Shown here: positions 1 to 8,652 of the stretch, one piece after another
Position numbering within the stretch: the first letter of the stretch is position 1
Layout of the letters: each line of letters begins with the position of its first letter
Source: Actinomycetota bacterium
Lineage (GTDB): Bacteria > Actinomycetota > Acidimicrobiia > IMCC26256 > PALSA-555
Direction of reading: 5' to 3'
Assembly (NCBI GenBank): GCA_003140175.1
Contig: PLJD01000070.1
Location: 96,853 to 160,852 of the forward strand
DNA length: 64,000 nt
Translations under genes and position numbers: made by a program
The notes under the pieces: generated by a model
Seen by the model: only the letters and a program-made list of their open reading frames with translations
Databases searched by the model: none
What the model was told of the DNA's origin: nothing

Positions 1-684
1 GGCGGCGACGGCGCCCGCGGGTGCGGGGGACAGGCCGGCCGCGGTGCTGCGGGCCAGCATGAGTGCGCTGATCGCCGCGACCCAGACCGCCCACACGAAG
101 AACGCGATGAGCGTGATCACGGCCACGGCGTCGCCGAGCGTCGCGACACCGAGCCCGGCGACGAGCTGGAGGACCGCGACGGCGAGGCCAGCGAAGCCGA
201 GCCATCTCGGCAGAAACCCCGTGCGGAGCACGGCCAGCGAGACACCCAGGACGAAGGCGGCGGTCCCGAACGACCCCACGGCGCCGAGGATGTAGTTCAG
301 GATGAAGAAGAGGTACACGCCCCCTTGCAGGTTGTGGATCTGGAGCGCCTCAAAGCTCGCGATCGCGGTTCCGACCAGCGCCAGCCCGAGCGCCACCGTC
401 GCGCCGACGATCACGATGGTGACGAGCCCACTGGCGGCGTTCAGCGCCCTCCGGGTAGCGCTCGCCAGCGCCGCGACCCAGAAGATGAACAGGGTGATAC
501 CGACCCCGACGACATAGCCACCCCATTTGATGGCATCCCGATTGTTGTTCACATAGTTGAAGACCGTCTTAATCGAGGCGCTCGGGCGCGGCGGTGTCCC
601 TGCGAGGAAGGTCGCGACGATGAACAGCACGATCGAAGCGATGCCTGCGACCCACGCGTACCGCTCCCACGTTTCCTCCGCCAT
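1..684 (-). CDS. Multi-pass membrane protein, C-terminus cut by window edge
   Basis: Reading leftward from the ATG at 684-682, 228 codons stay open to the first base, so the 3' end is missing. A GAGGGGAAG ribosome site lies just upstream. The product begins MAEETWERYAWVAG and is very hydrophobic, with about six membrane segments alternating with short charged loops. I see no catalytic motif. The layout resembles the DUF4386-type integral membrane proteins common in actinobacteria, but that is only a guess. It is the last gene of a leftward unit and is divergent from the gene at 1103. Confidence 0.75.
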   Translation of the reverse strand, partial: MAEETWERYAWVAGIASIVLFIVATFLAGTPPRPSASIKTVFNYVNNNRDAIKWGGYVVGVGITLFIFWVAALASATRRALNAASGLVTIVIVGATVALGLALVGTAIASFEALQIHNLQGGVYLFFILNYILGAVGSFGTAAFVLGVSLAVLRTGFLPRWLGFAGLAVAVLQLVAGLGVATLGDAVAVITLIAFFVWAVWVAAISALMLARSTAAGLSPAPAGAVAA

Positions 685-1102
685 GGACTTCCCCTCCGTG
701 CCACGCGGCTCGCCCGTAGAGCCGATAGAGCTCAATTCCTACCGGCAAATCCTCGAGGGCGCCAGCTCATCGCGCCGCGGCCGGGGCGGAGATCCTCAGG
801 CGGACGGTCGGTCAGTCAGGTCGTGGGTGTGTGGTCGTCGGGGACCAGTGGATCTGCTCGGGGCGCGAGGAGCTCGGCCACCGAGTGGAGCGCGCTGGGG
901 CGAGGGGAACGATCCCGCCGACCGAGGGCTGGTCATCGACGGGGCGGTGAGGATCTTGACCCGGCCGGGCTCCGGGCCCGGCCGCCCGGCCCGCACCGCT
1001 GAGGCGGGTCGCCGGGCGTGGGGCGTCCACGCCGAGGCGGCGACCGGACGGGACCGCTTCGGCCTTTCGTCCCCGTAGGGGAGGCTCTACGGTCCTGGAC
1101 CC
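685..1102. other. 418-bp divergent intergenic region
   Basis: This lies between two divergently read genes, so it must hold both promoters. It is very GC-rich and I find no convincing -10/-35 pair, no operator-like palindrome and no credible small gene. Confidence 0.5.
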
Positions 1103-3013
1103 GTGGTCGGCACCATCCAATTCGGTTCCCGCGCGGTTGCGCTTCTGGGAGCGGGCGGCGCGTTCGGAGTCCTCTTCGCGGTCGTGCTCGCGGTGCGTTA
1201 CGCCGCGAGCTTCCCGGTCCTGCCCGCGCCCGGACCGCAGACGTCGGACCTCGGTGAGGAGCCGCCCGCCGTCGCCAACCTGTTGGTGAACCGCTGCGCG
1301 GTGACTCGAACGGCCGCCGCGGCGACGCTGGTCGATCTGGCCGCGCGACAACATCTGGAGCTGTTCGAGGCGGGACCGAGCCGGTTCGTCGTTCGCGTGC
1401 GGCCCGAACACGACGAGCCATTGACTGCGTACGAGCGCCAAGTCCTCGACCTGGTCCGAGCGAAGGCCACCGGGGGTTCCGCGCCGCTGGAGGTGATCCG
1501 GCTCGACCCGGGTGCGGAGACCAGCTGGAACTCGCGCCTCGACAAGGAGGTCGTCCGGGACGCCAAGTCGCGCGGTCTGCTGCGCGGCCGATGGTCTCAG
1601 CTCGACTGGGGACTGTTCGGCGTGCTCGCCGCCCTCGCGGTGTTCTTGATCGCCGCGGGGCTGTACACGGCTCACGTCGAGCTGACGGGACACGCCTCGA
1701 GCTCGAACGGTGCGCGGTTCCCTCGCGAGGACTGGTTCTGGATCGCCGCAGTCGCGTGGTCCGCCATCTTGGCGTTCATCGCGAGTTTGCGGTCGGTTCG
1801 CTATTCGGCGAGTGGAAAGGCCGCCGCGGCCCGGTGGCTCGGCGTGAAGCATTTCTTACGCCAGGACCCGAGCTTCGGGGACGCACCACCCGCGGCGGTG
1901 GCGATCTGGGGTCGGCTGCTCGCCTACGGCACGGCGCTGGGCGCGGCCCGCTCCACCGCGGCGGCGATCCCCCTCGACGCCGAGAACCGGGACACGGCGT
2001 GGAGCCGCGCCGGCGGAGACTGGCACCAGGTCCACATCGAGTACCCACGCCATTTCGGGTACGGCGGGCAGCCGCGCCGGGTGCTGCTCGGCGGGCTGGT
2101 CCGCGCCGTGTTCTGGGGAGCGCTGGCCTTCGCGGTCTTACCCGCCGTCGCCAACGGGCTGTGGGGCGTCGGCAGCGACGCGATCCACGGGACGACGGTG
2201 AGCAACGCCGCGACGATCGGGCTGGTGGGTGTGTTCTTCGTCGCCATCGCGGCGCTCGGTCTCGTGCTCCTGGTGCGGTTCGCCGACGGCCTGATCCGGG
2301 TGTGGCACGGCGGCGCAGACCTCGGTCATGTCGACACCGTGACGGGACCGGTCGTGAAGGTGATCGCGGACGGGCTGTGGTTCGCCGTCGACCCCGGATC
2401 GGCTGACCATGTCCGCGCCTGGCACCCGGGGGCCGCCACCCTGCCGGTCTGCGGCGCGACGGTCCGGGTCTCGGTGACTCGTCACCTCGGCTCCGTGAGC
2501 GCGCTGACCGTGCTCTCGAGCCCCGCCGTCTCGTCGCCGGCCACGGGTTCGGGTGTGCCGGAGGCTGCGACGAGCGGGACCGCACCGGACCATGCCGCGC
2601 TGACTCTCGACGTCGCGGCAGTGCGTGACTGCACCGGCCTGAATCTTCGCGAGGTCGACCCGAGCAGCCTGTCGGGCCTCGGCCAGCACATCCCTCCCGG
2701 CGCGGCGGTGCGGGCGTTCAGTGACGGCGCGAACCACGTGTTGATCGGGACCACACCCCCCGACCGCGCGCCGTTATCGACCGCGACGTCGCGCGACGCC
2801 AGCCCGGGGGGTCTTCCCCAAGCGGGGGGTCGAGAGCGATGGATCGCCGGCCAGCTCCTCGTGCAGCTCGGACCGGCGGGTCTCATCGCGGTCGAGGTCG
2901 ACCTGCGGGATCAGTCGTCGGGGCAGCGTCAGCAGATCGCGCGGGCGCTCGCCTCGCGGGTGGCAAGCATCTCGACCACGACCGGGCCGGGCGCGGCGCC
3001 GCCGACGACCTAG
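1103..3013 (+). CDS. DUF2207-like membrane protein
   Basis: A 636-residue protein starting at GTG 1103. It has an N-terminal membrane helix (about 12-34), then a cytoplasmic segment typical of the C-terminal half of DUF2207 proteins (EPPAVANLLVNR, LVDLAARQHLEL, YERQVLDLV), paired helices near 170-195 and 210-235, and two more near 330-395. The C-terminal 240 residues are soluble and of unknown role. DUF2207 proteins usually have an extracellular N-terminal domain; here it is absent, so this is a shortened or rearranged member. Function is unknown. It is followed in the same direction by the DUF2007 gene. Confidence 0.75.
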   Translation: MVGTIQFGSRAVALLGAGGAFGVLFAVVLAVRYAASFPVLPAPGPQTSDLGEEPPAVANLLVNRCAVTRTAAAATLVDLAARQHLELFEAGPSRFVVRVRPEHDEPLTAYERQVLDLVRAKATGGSAPLEVIRLDPGAETSWNSRLDKEVVRDAKSRGLLRGRWSQLDWGLFGVLAALAVFLIAAGLYTAHVELTGHASSSNGARFPREDWFWIAAVAWSAILAFIASLRSVRYSASGKAAAARWLGVKHFLRQDPSFGDAPPAAVAIWGRLLAYGTALGAARSTAAAIPLDAENRDTAWSRAGGDWHQVHIEYPRHFGYGGQPRRVLLGGLVRAVFWGALAFAVLPAVANGLWGVGSDAIHGTTVSNAATIGLVGVFFVAIAALGLVLLVRFADGLIRVWHGGADLGHVDTVTGPVVKVIADGLWFAVDPGSADHVRAWHPGAATLPVCGATVRVSVTRHLGSVSALTVLSSPAVSSPATGSGVPEAATSGTAPDHAALTLDVAAVRDCTGLNLREVDPSSLSGLGQHIPPGAAVRAFSDGANHVLIGTTPPDRAPLSTATSRDASPGGLPQAGGRERWIAGQLLVQLGPAGLIAVEVDLRDQSSGQRQQIARALASRVASISTTTGPGAAPPTT

Positions 3014-3071
3014 CCCGGTTCCCCGCCGGACCGCTCGTCGACACGCCCGGCCCGGCTCACGGCCAGGTACC

Positions 3072-3338
3072 GTGCGGCGCGTGCCGGGAACCCCGCGTCC
3101 CGAAGGTCGGATCGTCACGCTCGGGTCGTTCCCGTCGCGCTTCGAGGCGGACGTCGTCGCCCAGACGTTGGGGGATGACGGCATCCAGGCCATCGTCGAC
3201 CCGGGTGACGCCGCGGGGTCAATGCCGCATCTCGCGGTGTACTCGGGCGCCCGGGTGCTCGTCTTCGACGAGGACCTCGACCGCGCCCAGGCGCTGCTGG
3301 CGAGCTCCGCCCTGCCCGGGGATGCCGACCCGGGCTGA
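3072..3338 (+). CDS. DUF2007-family small protein
   Basis: An 88-residue soluble protein, GTG start at 3072 (a second GTG at 3081 is possible). The core reads VTLGSFPSRFEADVVAQTLGDDGIQ, then a strand-turn with VLVFDEDLDRAQALL near the end. This is the alpha-beta pattern of DUF2007, a family described as putative prokaryotic signal-transducing proteins. No catalytic residue is known. It sits 7 bp before the ABC permease gene and may be co-transcribed with it. Confidence 0.75.
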   Translation: MRRVPGTPRPEGRIVTLGSFPSRFEADVVAQTLGDDGIQAIVDPGDAAGSMPHLAVYSGARVLVFDEDLDRAQALLASSALPGDADPG

Positions 3339-3344
3339 GCCGCC

Positions 3345-4952
3345 GTGCGACTCGTCGTGGGGCGCGGACCGTTACGCTCCCGTCTCGTGCTCGACGACCG
3401 GCGTGCCACCCGCCAGGCGGTGCACGCCCTTCGGGCGGCGCGGACCCGGCGTCAGCTGCGCGAGCTCGACTGGATCGACACCCTCTACAAGGCGTACATC
3501 ACGGTCATCCTGACCGGGGCGGCGATCTTCTACCTCGCTCCGGTGTTCGGCAACACCACGGCCTCGCCCAGCTTGGTGAGCACGATCCGCAGCCACGGTC
3601 CGGCGGGCGTTGGCGTGTGCGTCGCGGTGGTGATCGCGCTCGGGTTGCGCTCGGGTGGCCGAGGCGGACCCCTGGCGTTGGAAGACGCGGACATCACCCA
3701 CGTCCTCCTCGCTCCCGTGCATCGGAGCACCGTGTTGCGCAGCTCCGCACTGCGTCAGCTGCGCGGCGTGTTCTTCATGGGCGCGGTGGCCGGCGCGGTG
3801 CTCGGCACCCTCGCCTCGGTGCGACTGCCCGGCGCGACGCTCGCCTGGCTCGGCGTCGGTGTCGGCACCGGGATCCTGGTCGCGCTCGCCGCCTGGGGCG
3901 CGGCGCTCATCGCGTCGGGCTGCCGGCTCGGGGTCGGACGCGCGACCGTGATCGGGGCGTTGTTCGTCGCCTGGGCGGTGGCCGACCTCGTCCTCGGAAC
4001 GAAGCTCTCCCCCACCACCCAGATCGGACAGCTGGCGCTCGCTCCGCTGCACTGGTCACCCGTCGCGTTGGTCGGCGTCGGGGTCGCCGCGGTGCCGCTG
4101 CTGGCTGGCCTCGCGTTGATCGGCGGCGTCTCGCTGGAGGGGGCCCAACGTCGGGCGGGCCTGGTCGGACATCTCCGGTTCGCCGCGACCATGCAGGACC
4201 TGCGGACGGTCATGATCCTGCACCGCCAGCTCGCCCAAGAGCTGCCCCGATCCCGGCCGTGGTGGCACGGGTCCAGACGCGGGTCGGGTCGGCCCGTCTG
4301 GCGGCGGGACTGGCAGGGGATCGCTCGGTGGCCAATCAGTCGCGTTGTGCGGGTCGTGGCCCTCTCGGTCGTCGCCGGGCTGGCGCTCGCCGGCGCCCGG
4401 CAAGGGGCGGCGGCGTTGGTGATCGTCGCGGGGGTGGCGCTGTTCCTCGCCGCGGTGGACGCCGGCGAGGGCTTGGCGCAGGAGCTCGATCACCCCGAGC
4501 GGCCTGCCTCCTACCCGATTGCGTGGGGCGTGCTGATCCAGCGCCACCTCGTCGTCCCCTTGTGTGTGCTGCTGGTCGTGGAACTCCCAGCCTTGGCGGT
4601 GATGGTCGCGCTGACGAGCCCGGCGGCCGCGGCCGCGGTGGCCGGCGTCGTGTGGGTGCCGCTGGCGGTGGCGGGGACCTGCGCCGGGGCCGCGGCGCTC
4701 GTGCTCAGCGCCCCGTCGGCCGCGACACAGTTCGGGTTCGGGCTCGGGTTCGGTGGTCCCGAGCTGACGGGGCTGCTCACCGTGCTGCGCACCACGTTCC
4801 CACCGGCCATCATGATCGGGGCGCTCGCGCCACTCGTCCTCTCGAGCCACCCGAGCCCGCTCGGCGCGGCGACCGCGATCAGCCTCGGCGTCATCGCCGT
4901 GTGCACGGCCATCGTGGCGTGGCTGCAGAGCCGGAAGCTCCGATTCGAATGA
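3345..4952 (+). CDS. Large ABC transporter permease-like membrane protein
   Basis: A 535-residue protein with about 10-12 hydrophobic segments and a long cytoplasmic loop (about 270-330) rich in Arg and Trp. It starts at GTG 3345. The stop overlaps the start of the ATPase gene by ATGA (4949-4952), so the two are translationally coupled and should form one ABC exporter. The sequence does not show a classical ABC-2 signature. It resembles uncharacterised actinobacterial permeases encoded beside a lone ATPase. The substrate is unknown. Confidence 0.75.
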   Translation: MRLVVGRGPLRSRLVLDDRRATRQAVHALRAARTRRQLRELDWIDTLYKAYITVILTGAAIFYLAPVFGNTTASPSLVSTIRSHGPAGVGVCVAVVIALGLRSGGRGGPLALEDADITHVLLAPVHRSTVLRSSALRQLRGVFFMGAVAGAVLGTLASVRLPGATLAWLGVGVGTGILVALAAWGAALIASGCRLGVGRATVIGALFVAWAVADLVLGTKLSPTTQIGQLALAPLHWSPVALVGVGVAAVPLLAGLALIGGVSLEGAQRRAGLVGHLRFAATMQDLRTVMILHRQLAQELPRSRPWWHGSRRGSGRPVWRRDWQGIARWPISRVVRVVALSVVAGLALAGARQGAAALVIVAGVALFLAAVDAGEGLAQELDHPERPASYPIAWGVLIQRHLVVPLCVLLVVELPALAVMVALTSPAAAAAVAGVVWVPLAVAGTCAGAAALVLSAPSAATQFGFGLGFGGPELTGLLTVLRTTFPPAIMIGALAPLVLSSHPSPLGAATAISLGVIAVCTAIVAWLQSRKLRFE

Positions 4953-5671
4953 GCGATGTGGACACCGACACCGACGACATCCACTACGAGCCGCTGCAGG
5001 CATTCGACGTCGCCAAGCGGTACGCCGATGTCGTCGCCCTGCACGAGCTCACCTTCGAGGTGAAGGCCGGCGAGCTGGTCGCGTTGATGGGCGCCAACGG
5101 TGCCGGCAAGAGCACCTTCTTGCGCCTCGCGGCGGGCTTGCTCGAGCCGAGCGGCGGCGAGATCCTCGTCGACGGCTACCTCGCCGGGTCGCTCGAGGCG
5201 AGGGGGCTGTTGTCGTACATCAGCGACCAGCCGGTCCTCTACAACGATCTCAGCGTCAACGAACACATCGAGTACACGGCGCGGCTCCACGATCTTCCCG
5301 GCTGGCCTCCCCTGGCCGACGAGCTCCTAGCCGCGTTCAACCTCGCGGGGCGCGCCGACGACCTGCCGAGCCGGTTCAGCCGGGGTCTACGCCAGAAGAC
5401 CTCGCTGCTGCTCGGCCTCATCCGGCCGTTCTCGGTGCTGGTGGTCGACGAGCCCTTCGTCGGGCTCGACCCGGCGGGCCAGGGCGCACTCACCGATCTC
5501 CTCGAGGGCGCGGCGGAGGCGGGGGCGGCGGTCCTCACCGCGACTCATCAGCTGGCCTTCCTGGAGCACGCGTCCCGGTGTCTGGCCCTGCGCGACGGTG
5601 AGGTGGCGTACTCGGGCCCGGTCGACCTCGACCAGATCGGGCACATCCTCGACGACGCCGCCCACGACTAG
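4949..5671 (+). CDS. ABC transporter ATP-binding protein
   Basis: A 240-residue nucleotide-binding subunit. It shows Walker A GANGAGKST at about 48-56, a signature-like segment SRGLRQK, Walker B VLVVDEP and the H-loop TATHQ. The odd signature (SRGLRQK rather than LSGGQ) is common in ABC-2-type exporter ATPases. The start is fixed by the ATGA overlap with the permease gene. An intrinsic terminator starts on the last base of its stop codon, so the exporter pair ends this transcript. It probably powers export of an unknown substrate. Confidence 0.92.
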   Translation: MSDVDTDTDDIHYEPLQAFDVAKRYADVVALHELTFEVKAGELVALMGANGAGKSTFLRLAAGLLEPSGGEILVDGYLAGSLEARGLLSYISDQPVLYNDLSVNEHIEYTARLHDLPGWPPLADELLAAFNLAGRADDLPSRFSRGLRQKTSLLLGLIRPFSVLVVDEPFVGLDPAGQGALTDLLEGAAEAGAAVLTATHQLAFLEHASRCLALRDGEVAYSGPVDLDQIGHILDDAAHD

Positions 5672-5693
5672 CTCTGCGCCGGCGGAGCCTTTT
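5671..5693 (+). terminator. Intrinsic terminator after the ABC exporter genes
   Basis: A stem GCTCTGC / GCGGAGC with loop GCCG is followed by CTTTT. One T-G pair sits in the stem. It begins at the last base of the ATPase stop codon. Confidence 0.75.
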
Positions 5694-5869
5694 ACGTCAC
5701 GCTGATCTGGTGGGGCGTACCGTGCGCGTCGGCGTCGCTCGGAGGTGTCCGAAGCGTCGCCGCCCGGTGAACCAGCAGCGAATGTCCCGAGACGGGTGGA
5801 GCGGGCGACCGCCCGGGATCGCGACGGGTCGGCGGGCGCCCGTGGCCCTCGACGAGACGGGAACCGACC

Positions 5870-6172
5870 GTGGTGCTGTGCACGTCCCCTGGATACGACC
5901 TCGACGATCCGTTCGGGATCCGGCGGGCCCTGCGATCGTTGTCCGCAGACCGTTGGGACGACTTCTTCTCGCAGTGGTGCCAGGTGACCGAGCTGAGCGA
6001 GTTCGCCGTCGAGCGGGTCCGAGACGTCGCCGACCAGCTCGCCCGCCAGCCGGTCGAACCCGACGGGCGCCCCGAGCCGCTCGCGTTGGCCTGGGAGACG
6101 ATCCGCGACGCGATGGACAGCTATCTCGCCGCCCGCGGCGAGGTAGGGCCGGTCCCGCGCCTCGAGCCGTAA
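5870..6172 (+). CDS. Small acidic protein of unknown function
   Basis: A 100-residue soluble, acidic, helix-rich protein starting at GTG 5870, with a GGGAA site about 7 bases upstream. It contains RRALRSLSADRWDDFFSQW and later LAWETIRDAMDSYLAARG. I recognise no family. It stands alone between the ABC exporter terminator and the convergent MarR gene. Codon use is normal for the region, which supports a real gene. Confidence 0.55.
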   Translation: MVLCTSPGYDLDDPFGIRRALRSLSADRWDDFFSQWCQVTELSEFAVERVRDVADQLARQPVEPDGRPEPLALAWETIRDAMDSYLAARGEVGPVPRLEP

Positions 6173-6215
6173 CCTCGCCCGCCAACCCTGAGGCGGGGAG
6201 GCTGCCGGCCCGGGG

Positions 6216-6707
6216 TCAGTCGGCGTGGCGTTCGGCGTCCCGACGAGCGAGGACCTCGCCGAGCAGCTCGGTGAGCAGCCGGCACTGTTCGGCGCTGAGG
6301 TGGTGGCCGAAGCGCTCGCGCACCGCCGCGGCGTAGACGGTGTTGGAGCGCCGGTAGCGGGCCCGGCCGGTCGATGTCGAGACCACCACCGCGGCGCGCC
6401 CGTCCTCGGTGTCGGGTTGGCGTTCGACGAGCCCGTCGGCTTCCATCCGTTGCACGAGCCGGCTGAGGCCGGGCTGGCTGTAGCGGGGATGAAGGAGACG
6501 CTGGAGGTCGCTCATCCGCATGCGGTGTGGCGGCACGGCACGCTCGAGGTACGCCAGGGCCGAGAAGATCCCCGAGTCCATCGCCGCGTCGCGGTCGAGC
6601 GCCCCGACGACGTCGTGGAGCACCCCCTGGTACACCGCGACCAGCGAGCTCCACGCGTCGAGCGCCGGGGCGGGCGCGGCGTCCGAAGGGTCGTCGGCGG
6701 CGAGCAC
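6216..6707 (-). CDS. MarR-family transcriptional regulator
   Basis: A 163-residue winged-helix regulator. The recognition region reads MRMSDLQRLLHPRYSQPGLSRLVQRME, followed by the wing DGLVERQPDTEDGRAAVVVSTSTG, the classical MarR pattern. The start is taken at GTG 6707-6705, whose G overlaps the stop of the upstream NifU-like gene (TAGTG). A longer open frame exists but would overlap that gene. It is the last gene of the UGSC operon and probably controls it through the palindromes near 8569-8611; that link is inference. Confidence 0.85.
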   Translation of the reverse strand: MLAADDPSDAAPAPALDAWSSLVAVYQGVLHDVVGALDRDAAMDSGIFSALAYLERAVPPHRMRMSDLQRLLHPRYSQPGLSRLVQRMEADGLVERQPDTEDGRAAVVVSTSTGRARYRRSNTVYAAAVRERFGHHLSAEQCRLLTELLGEVLARRDAERHAD

Positions 6708-6964
6708 TACGCGTTCGCGCGGCGCGGATCGTCGACGACGAGTTCGAACTCGCCCTCGACGTGGCGGTGCAGCGCCTGCTCGATCGTCTCGTAGAGCAGG
6801 TCGGGGGCCAGGACGCAGTCCTGACACGAGACGCTCTCGAGCACGAGGGACAGGTGGATGCGATCCGTCCGCGGGTTCGCGTCGAGCAGGATCAGGTCCC
6901 CGCCGTCGGCGCGCAGCACCCCAGCGACTTCGTCGACCGCGCCGGCAACCCGATCGAGATCCAT
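6707..6964 (-). CDS. Small NifU-like domain protein
   Basis: An 85-residue protein with a C-terminal NifU-type fold: ADGGDLILLD, then SCQDCVLAPDLLYETI with CxxC at 47-50. In NifU/Nfu proteins this CxxC binds an Fe-S cluster or carries a thiol redox centre. The ATG at 6964 lies 2 bases after the stop of the upstream gene, and its own stop touches the MarR start, so it is clearly in the operon. It may deliver Fe-S or reduce the UGSC-family protein. Its exact job is not known. Confidence 0.75.
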   Translation of the reverse strand: MDLDRVAGAVDEVAGVLRADGGDLILLDANPRTDRIHLSLVLESVSCQDCVLAPDLLYETIEQALHRHVEGEFELVVDDPRRANA

Positions 6965-6966
6965 CG

Positions 6967-8019
6967 TCACGACTTGCTCAGGATCGCCTTGCTCTGCATC
7001 TGGCTCTCCCCGAAGCTCGGCAACGCGATCGCGTGGAGGCTGCCCAGACCGCCGCACACCATGGGCACGAACTGGTCGGGACGCTCGAAGAGGTGGACCC
7101 GACCCTCGGGGTCGACCCGGCCCCGGTCGGCCAGCATCGCGGCGTTGGCCGCCGGCCAGAGATCGATCGGCTGACACGCGTGGGCGCGCAGGTAGCGCTG
7201 GAGGTCTTCGACGTCGGGGAAGGCGCGGCCGAAGCGCTCCGCCCACATGGGGTTGAACGCGACGATGACCTCGCCGTTCTCGGGGTTCCCGAGGTACGGG
7301 TTGGCGAGCGGGAAGGCGAGGCTCTTGGCGATCAGGTACAGCAGGTCCCGAGGGTCGTCGTTGTGAATGTCGGCCAGCGGGAACGTGCCTTTGCCGCCGT
7401 GGACGGTCACCACGTTCTGGTCGGCCCGGAACCCTCGCCGGACCGACAACGCCGGCCAGGGGGAACGCTCCTCCCATTCGCCGAAGCAGAAGCCGAACCG
7501 GGCCGGCTGGCCGAACACCGATTTGGTGGTCTCGCCGGCTCGCTGCCCACCGATGTTGCGCAGGCACAGCGCGACGGCACGGCCAATCGTCATGGAGCCC
7601 CGGCCGGCGGCGCCGCCCATGCAGCTCGCCCGGTAGTCGATCCCGAGCTCGTCGCGGCACGCGCCGTTGACGACGAGCATCGGAAAGACGCTCGAGGTGG
7701 TGGTGGTCAGCCCGAAGGCGTTCCACTCGGGTTCGCTCATGGCCTCGAGCGCGGCGAGGACGACACCGAACGCGGCCGGCTCCACGCCGGCCATCGCCGC
7801 GTTGATGGCGATGAGCTCGACGGTCGCCACCCCGTTGCGGGGCGGGAGGACGCACAGTGCATGGTCGGCGGGGTACGGCGAGGCGGCCAGGATGGCCTCG
7901 ACCGCGTCGTCGGTCGCCGGCAGGAGCGGCACCCCGTCGCTCCAACGCTCCGCCATGGCCTGTTCGTACTGCTGGCGGGGATCCGCCGCGACCTCGACCC
8001 GGTCGCTGGTGAGCGTCAT
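6967..8019 (-). CDS. Conserved partner of UGSC-family protein, unknown function
   Basis: A 350-residue soluble protein. It starts at ATG 8019, overlapping the UGSC gene stop by ATGA. Notable segments are WSDGVPLLPAT near the N-terminus, LPPRNGVATVELIAINAAMAG, a cysteine stretch NGACRDELGIDYRASCMGG and GFCFGEWEE. The conserved Cys residues and the tight coupling suggest a redox or metal-binding complex with the UGSC protein. To my knowledge this kind of protein recurs beside UGSC genes, but its reaction is uncharacterised. No signal peptide or membrane helix is visible. Confidence 0.7.
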   Translation of the reverse strand: MTLTSDRVEVAADPRQQYEQAMAERWSDGVPLLPATDDAVEAILAASPYPADHALCVLPPRNGVATVELIAINAAMAGVEPAAFGVVLAALEAMSEPEWNAFGLTTTTSSVFPMLVVNGACRDELGIDYRASCMGGAAGRGSMTIGRAVALCLRNIGGQRAGETTKSVFGQPARFGFCFGEWEERSPWPALSVRRGFRADQNVVTVHGGKGTFPLADIHNDDPRDLLYLIAKSLAFPLANPYLGNPENGEVIVAFNPMWAERFGRAFPDVEDLQRYLRAHACQPIDLWPAANAAMLADRGRVDPEGRVHLFERPDQFVPMVCGGLGSLHAIALPSFGESQMQSKAILSKS

Positions 8020-8567
8020 GATGCGACGCCCAGCAGCTCGAGCATCCTCGGGTAGTACTCGTCCGCGATGGCGCGCAGCTCGTCGTCAGGTCGAGCCTCG
8101 AGCGGATACGGAAGGACGAGGATCTTGAGGTCCCGGTGACCGAGGTGCGTGGCGACGTTCTGACCGTGCACGAGGAACTCCTCGCACACGACCGCCACGA
8201 CCGGGCGCTCCTGTTCCTCGAGCGCCACCGCGTCCTTGATGGTGAACGTGGTGCACGACCCGCACGTCCCGAGTCCCACGACCGCGGCGTCGACGACGGC
8301 CGCGAGCTCGTCGATCTGCTTGCGGTCGTCGGAGCCGGGCTGGCCGACCTGGGCTCCGGTCTCGACGGTGATCGTCTCGGCGCCGTCGCGTCGGAGGTAC
8401 TCGCTCCAGATGTCGCCGATCAGCTGCCAGGACCGCCACGCCCGGTCTTCGCGCACCCCGATGGTCAAGCCGGACACGGCCCGGTCGAGTCGGAACGCCG
8501 GTGCGCTCTCGTCACCTCCCGGCGCGGCGGTCGGACGACGGACCCAGACGGTGGCGGGATCGCTCAT
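8016..8567 (-). CDS. UGSC-family protein, cysteine form (CGSC)
   Basis: A 183-residue protein with the signature GLGTCGSCTTFTIKDAVALE around CGSC at 102-105. In the UGSC (seleno)protein family the first residue of this motif can be selenocysteine; here it is encoded as cysteine (TGC). The fold appears alpha/beta with VVAVVCEEF and ILVLPYPL strands. The start is set at ATG 8567-8565 with GCGGGG upstream; an in-frame start further up would run into the divergent promoter. First gene of a four-gene operon with its partner, a NifU-like protein and MarR. A thiol-based reductase or mercapto-acting enzyme is plausible. Confidence 0.75.
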   Translation of the reverse strand: MSDPATVWVRRPTAAPGGDESAPAFRLDRAVSGLTIGVREDRAWRSWQLIGDIWSEYLRRDGAETITVETGAQVGQPGSDDRKQIDELAAVVDAAVVGLGTCGSCTTFTIKDAVALEEQERPVVAVVCEEFLVHGQNVATHLGHRDLKILVLPYPLEARPDDELRAIADEYYPRMLELLGVAS

Positions 8568-8568
8568 C

Positions 8569-8611
8569 CCCGCATCGTACGATTGATGCGGGCGCATGTA
8601 AACCCCATGCG
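8569..8611. promoter_or_regulatory. Two nested palindromes between divergent UGSC operon and phosphotransferase gene
   Basis: CCCGCATC at 8569-8576 pairs with GATGCGGG at 8585-8592 (8-bp spacer), and CGCATG at 8593-8598 pairs with CATGCG at 8606-8611 (7-bp spacer). The repeated GCAT/ATGC half-sites sit directly upstream of the UGSC start and 42 bases before the divergent GTG at 8653. This placement fits an operator for the MarR encoded last in the operon. Confidence 0.55.
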
Positions 8612-8652
8612 TCCGCATTCAGCCTCGTGACCGCCCGGGTAGGTTCCAGCCC

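Noticed and set aside
3617-4948. Long plus-strand reading frame ahead of the ABC ATPase
   Set aside because: It is out of frame with the permease and rich in Arg, Gly and Pro, as expected of a high-GC shadow frame; the ATPase start is fixed by the ATGA overlap.
8016-8567. Selenocysteine in the UGSC protein
   Set aside because: The codon at the first position of the motif is TGC, not TGA, so no recoding is needed.
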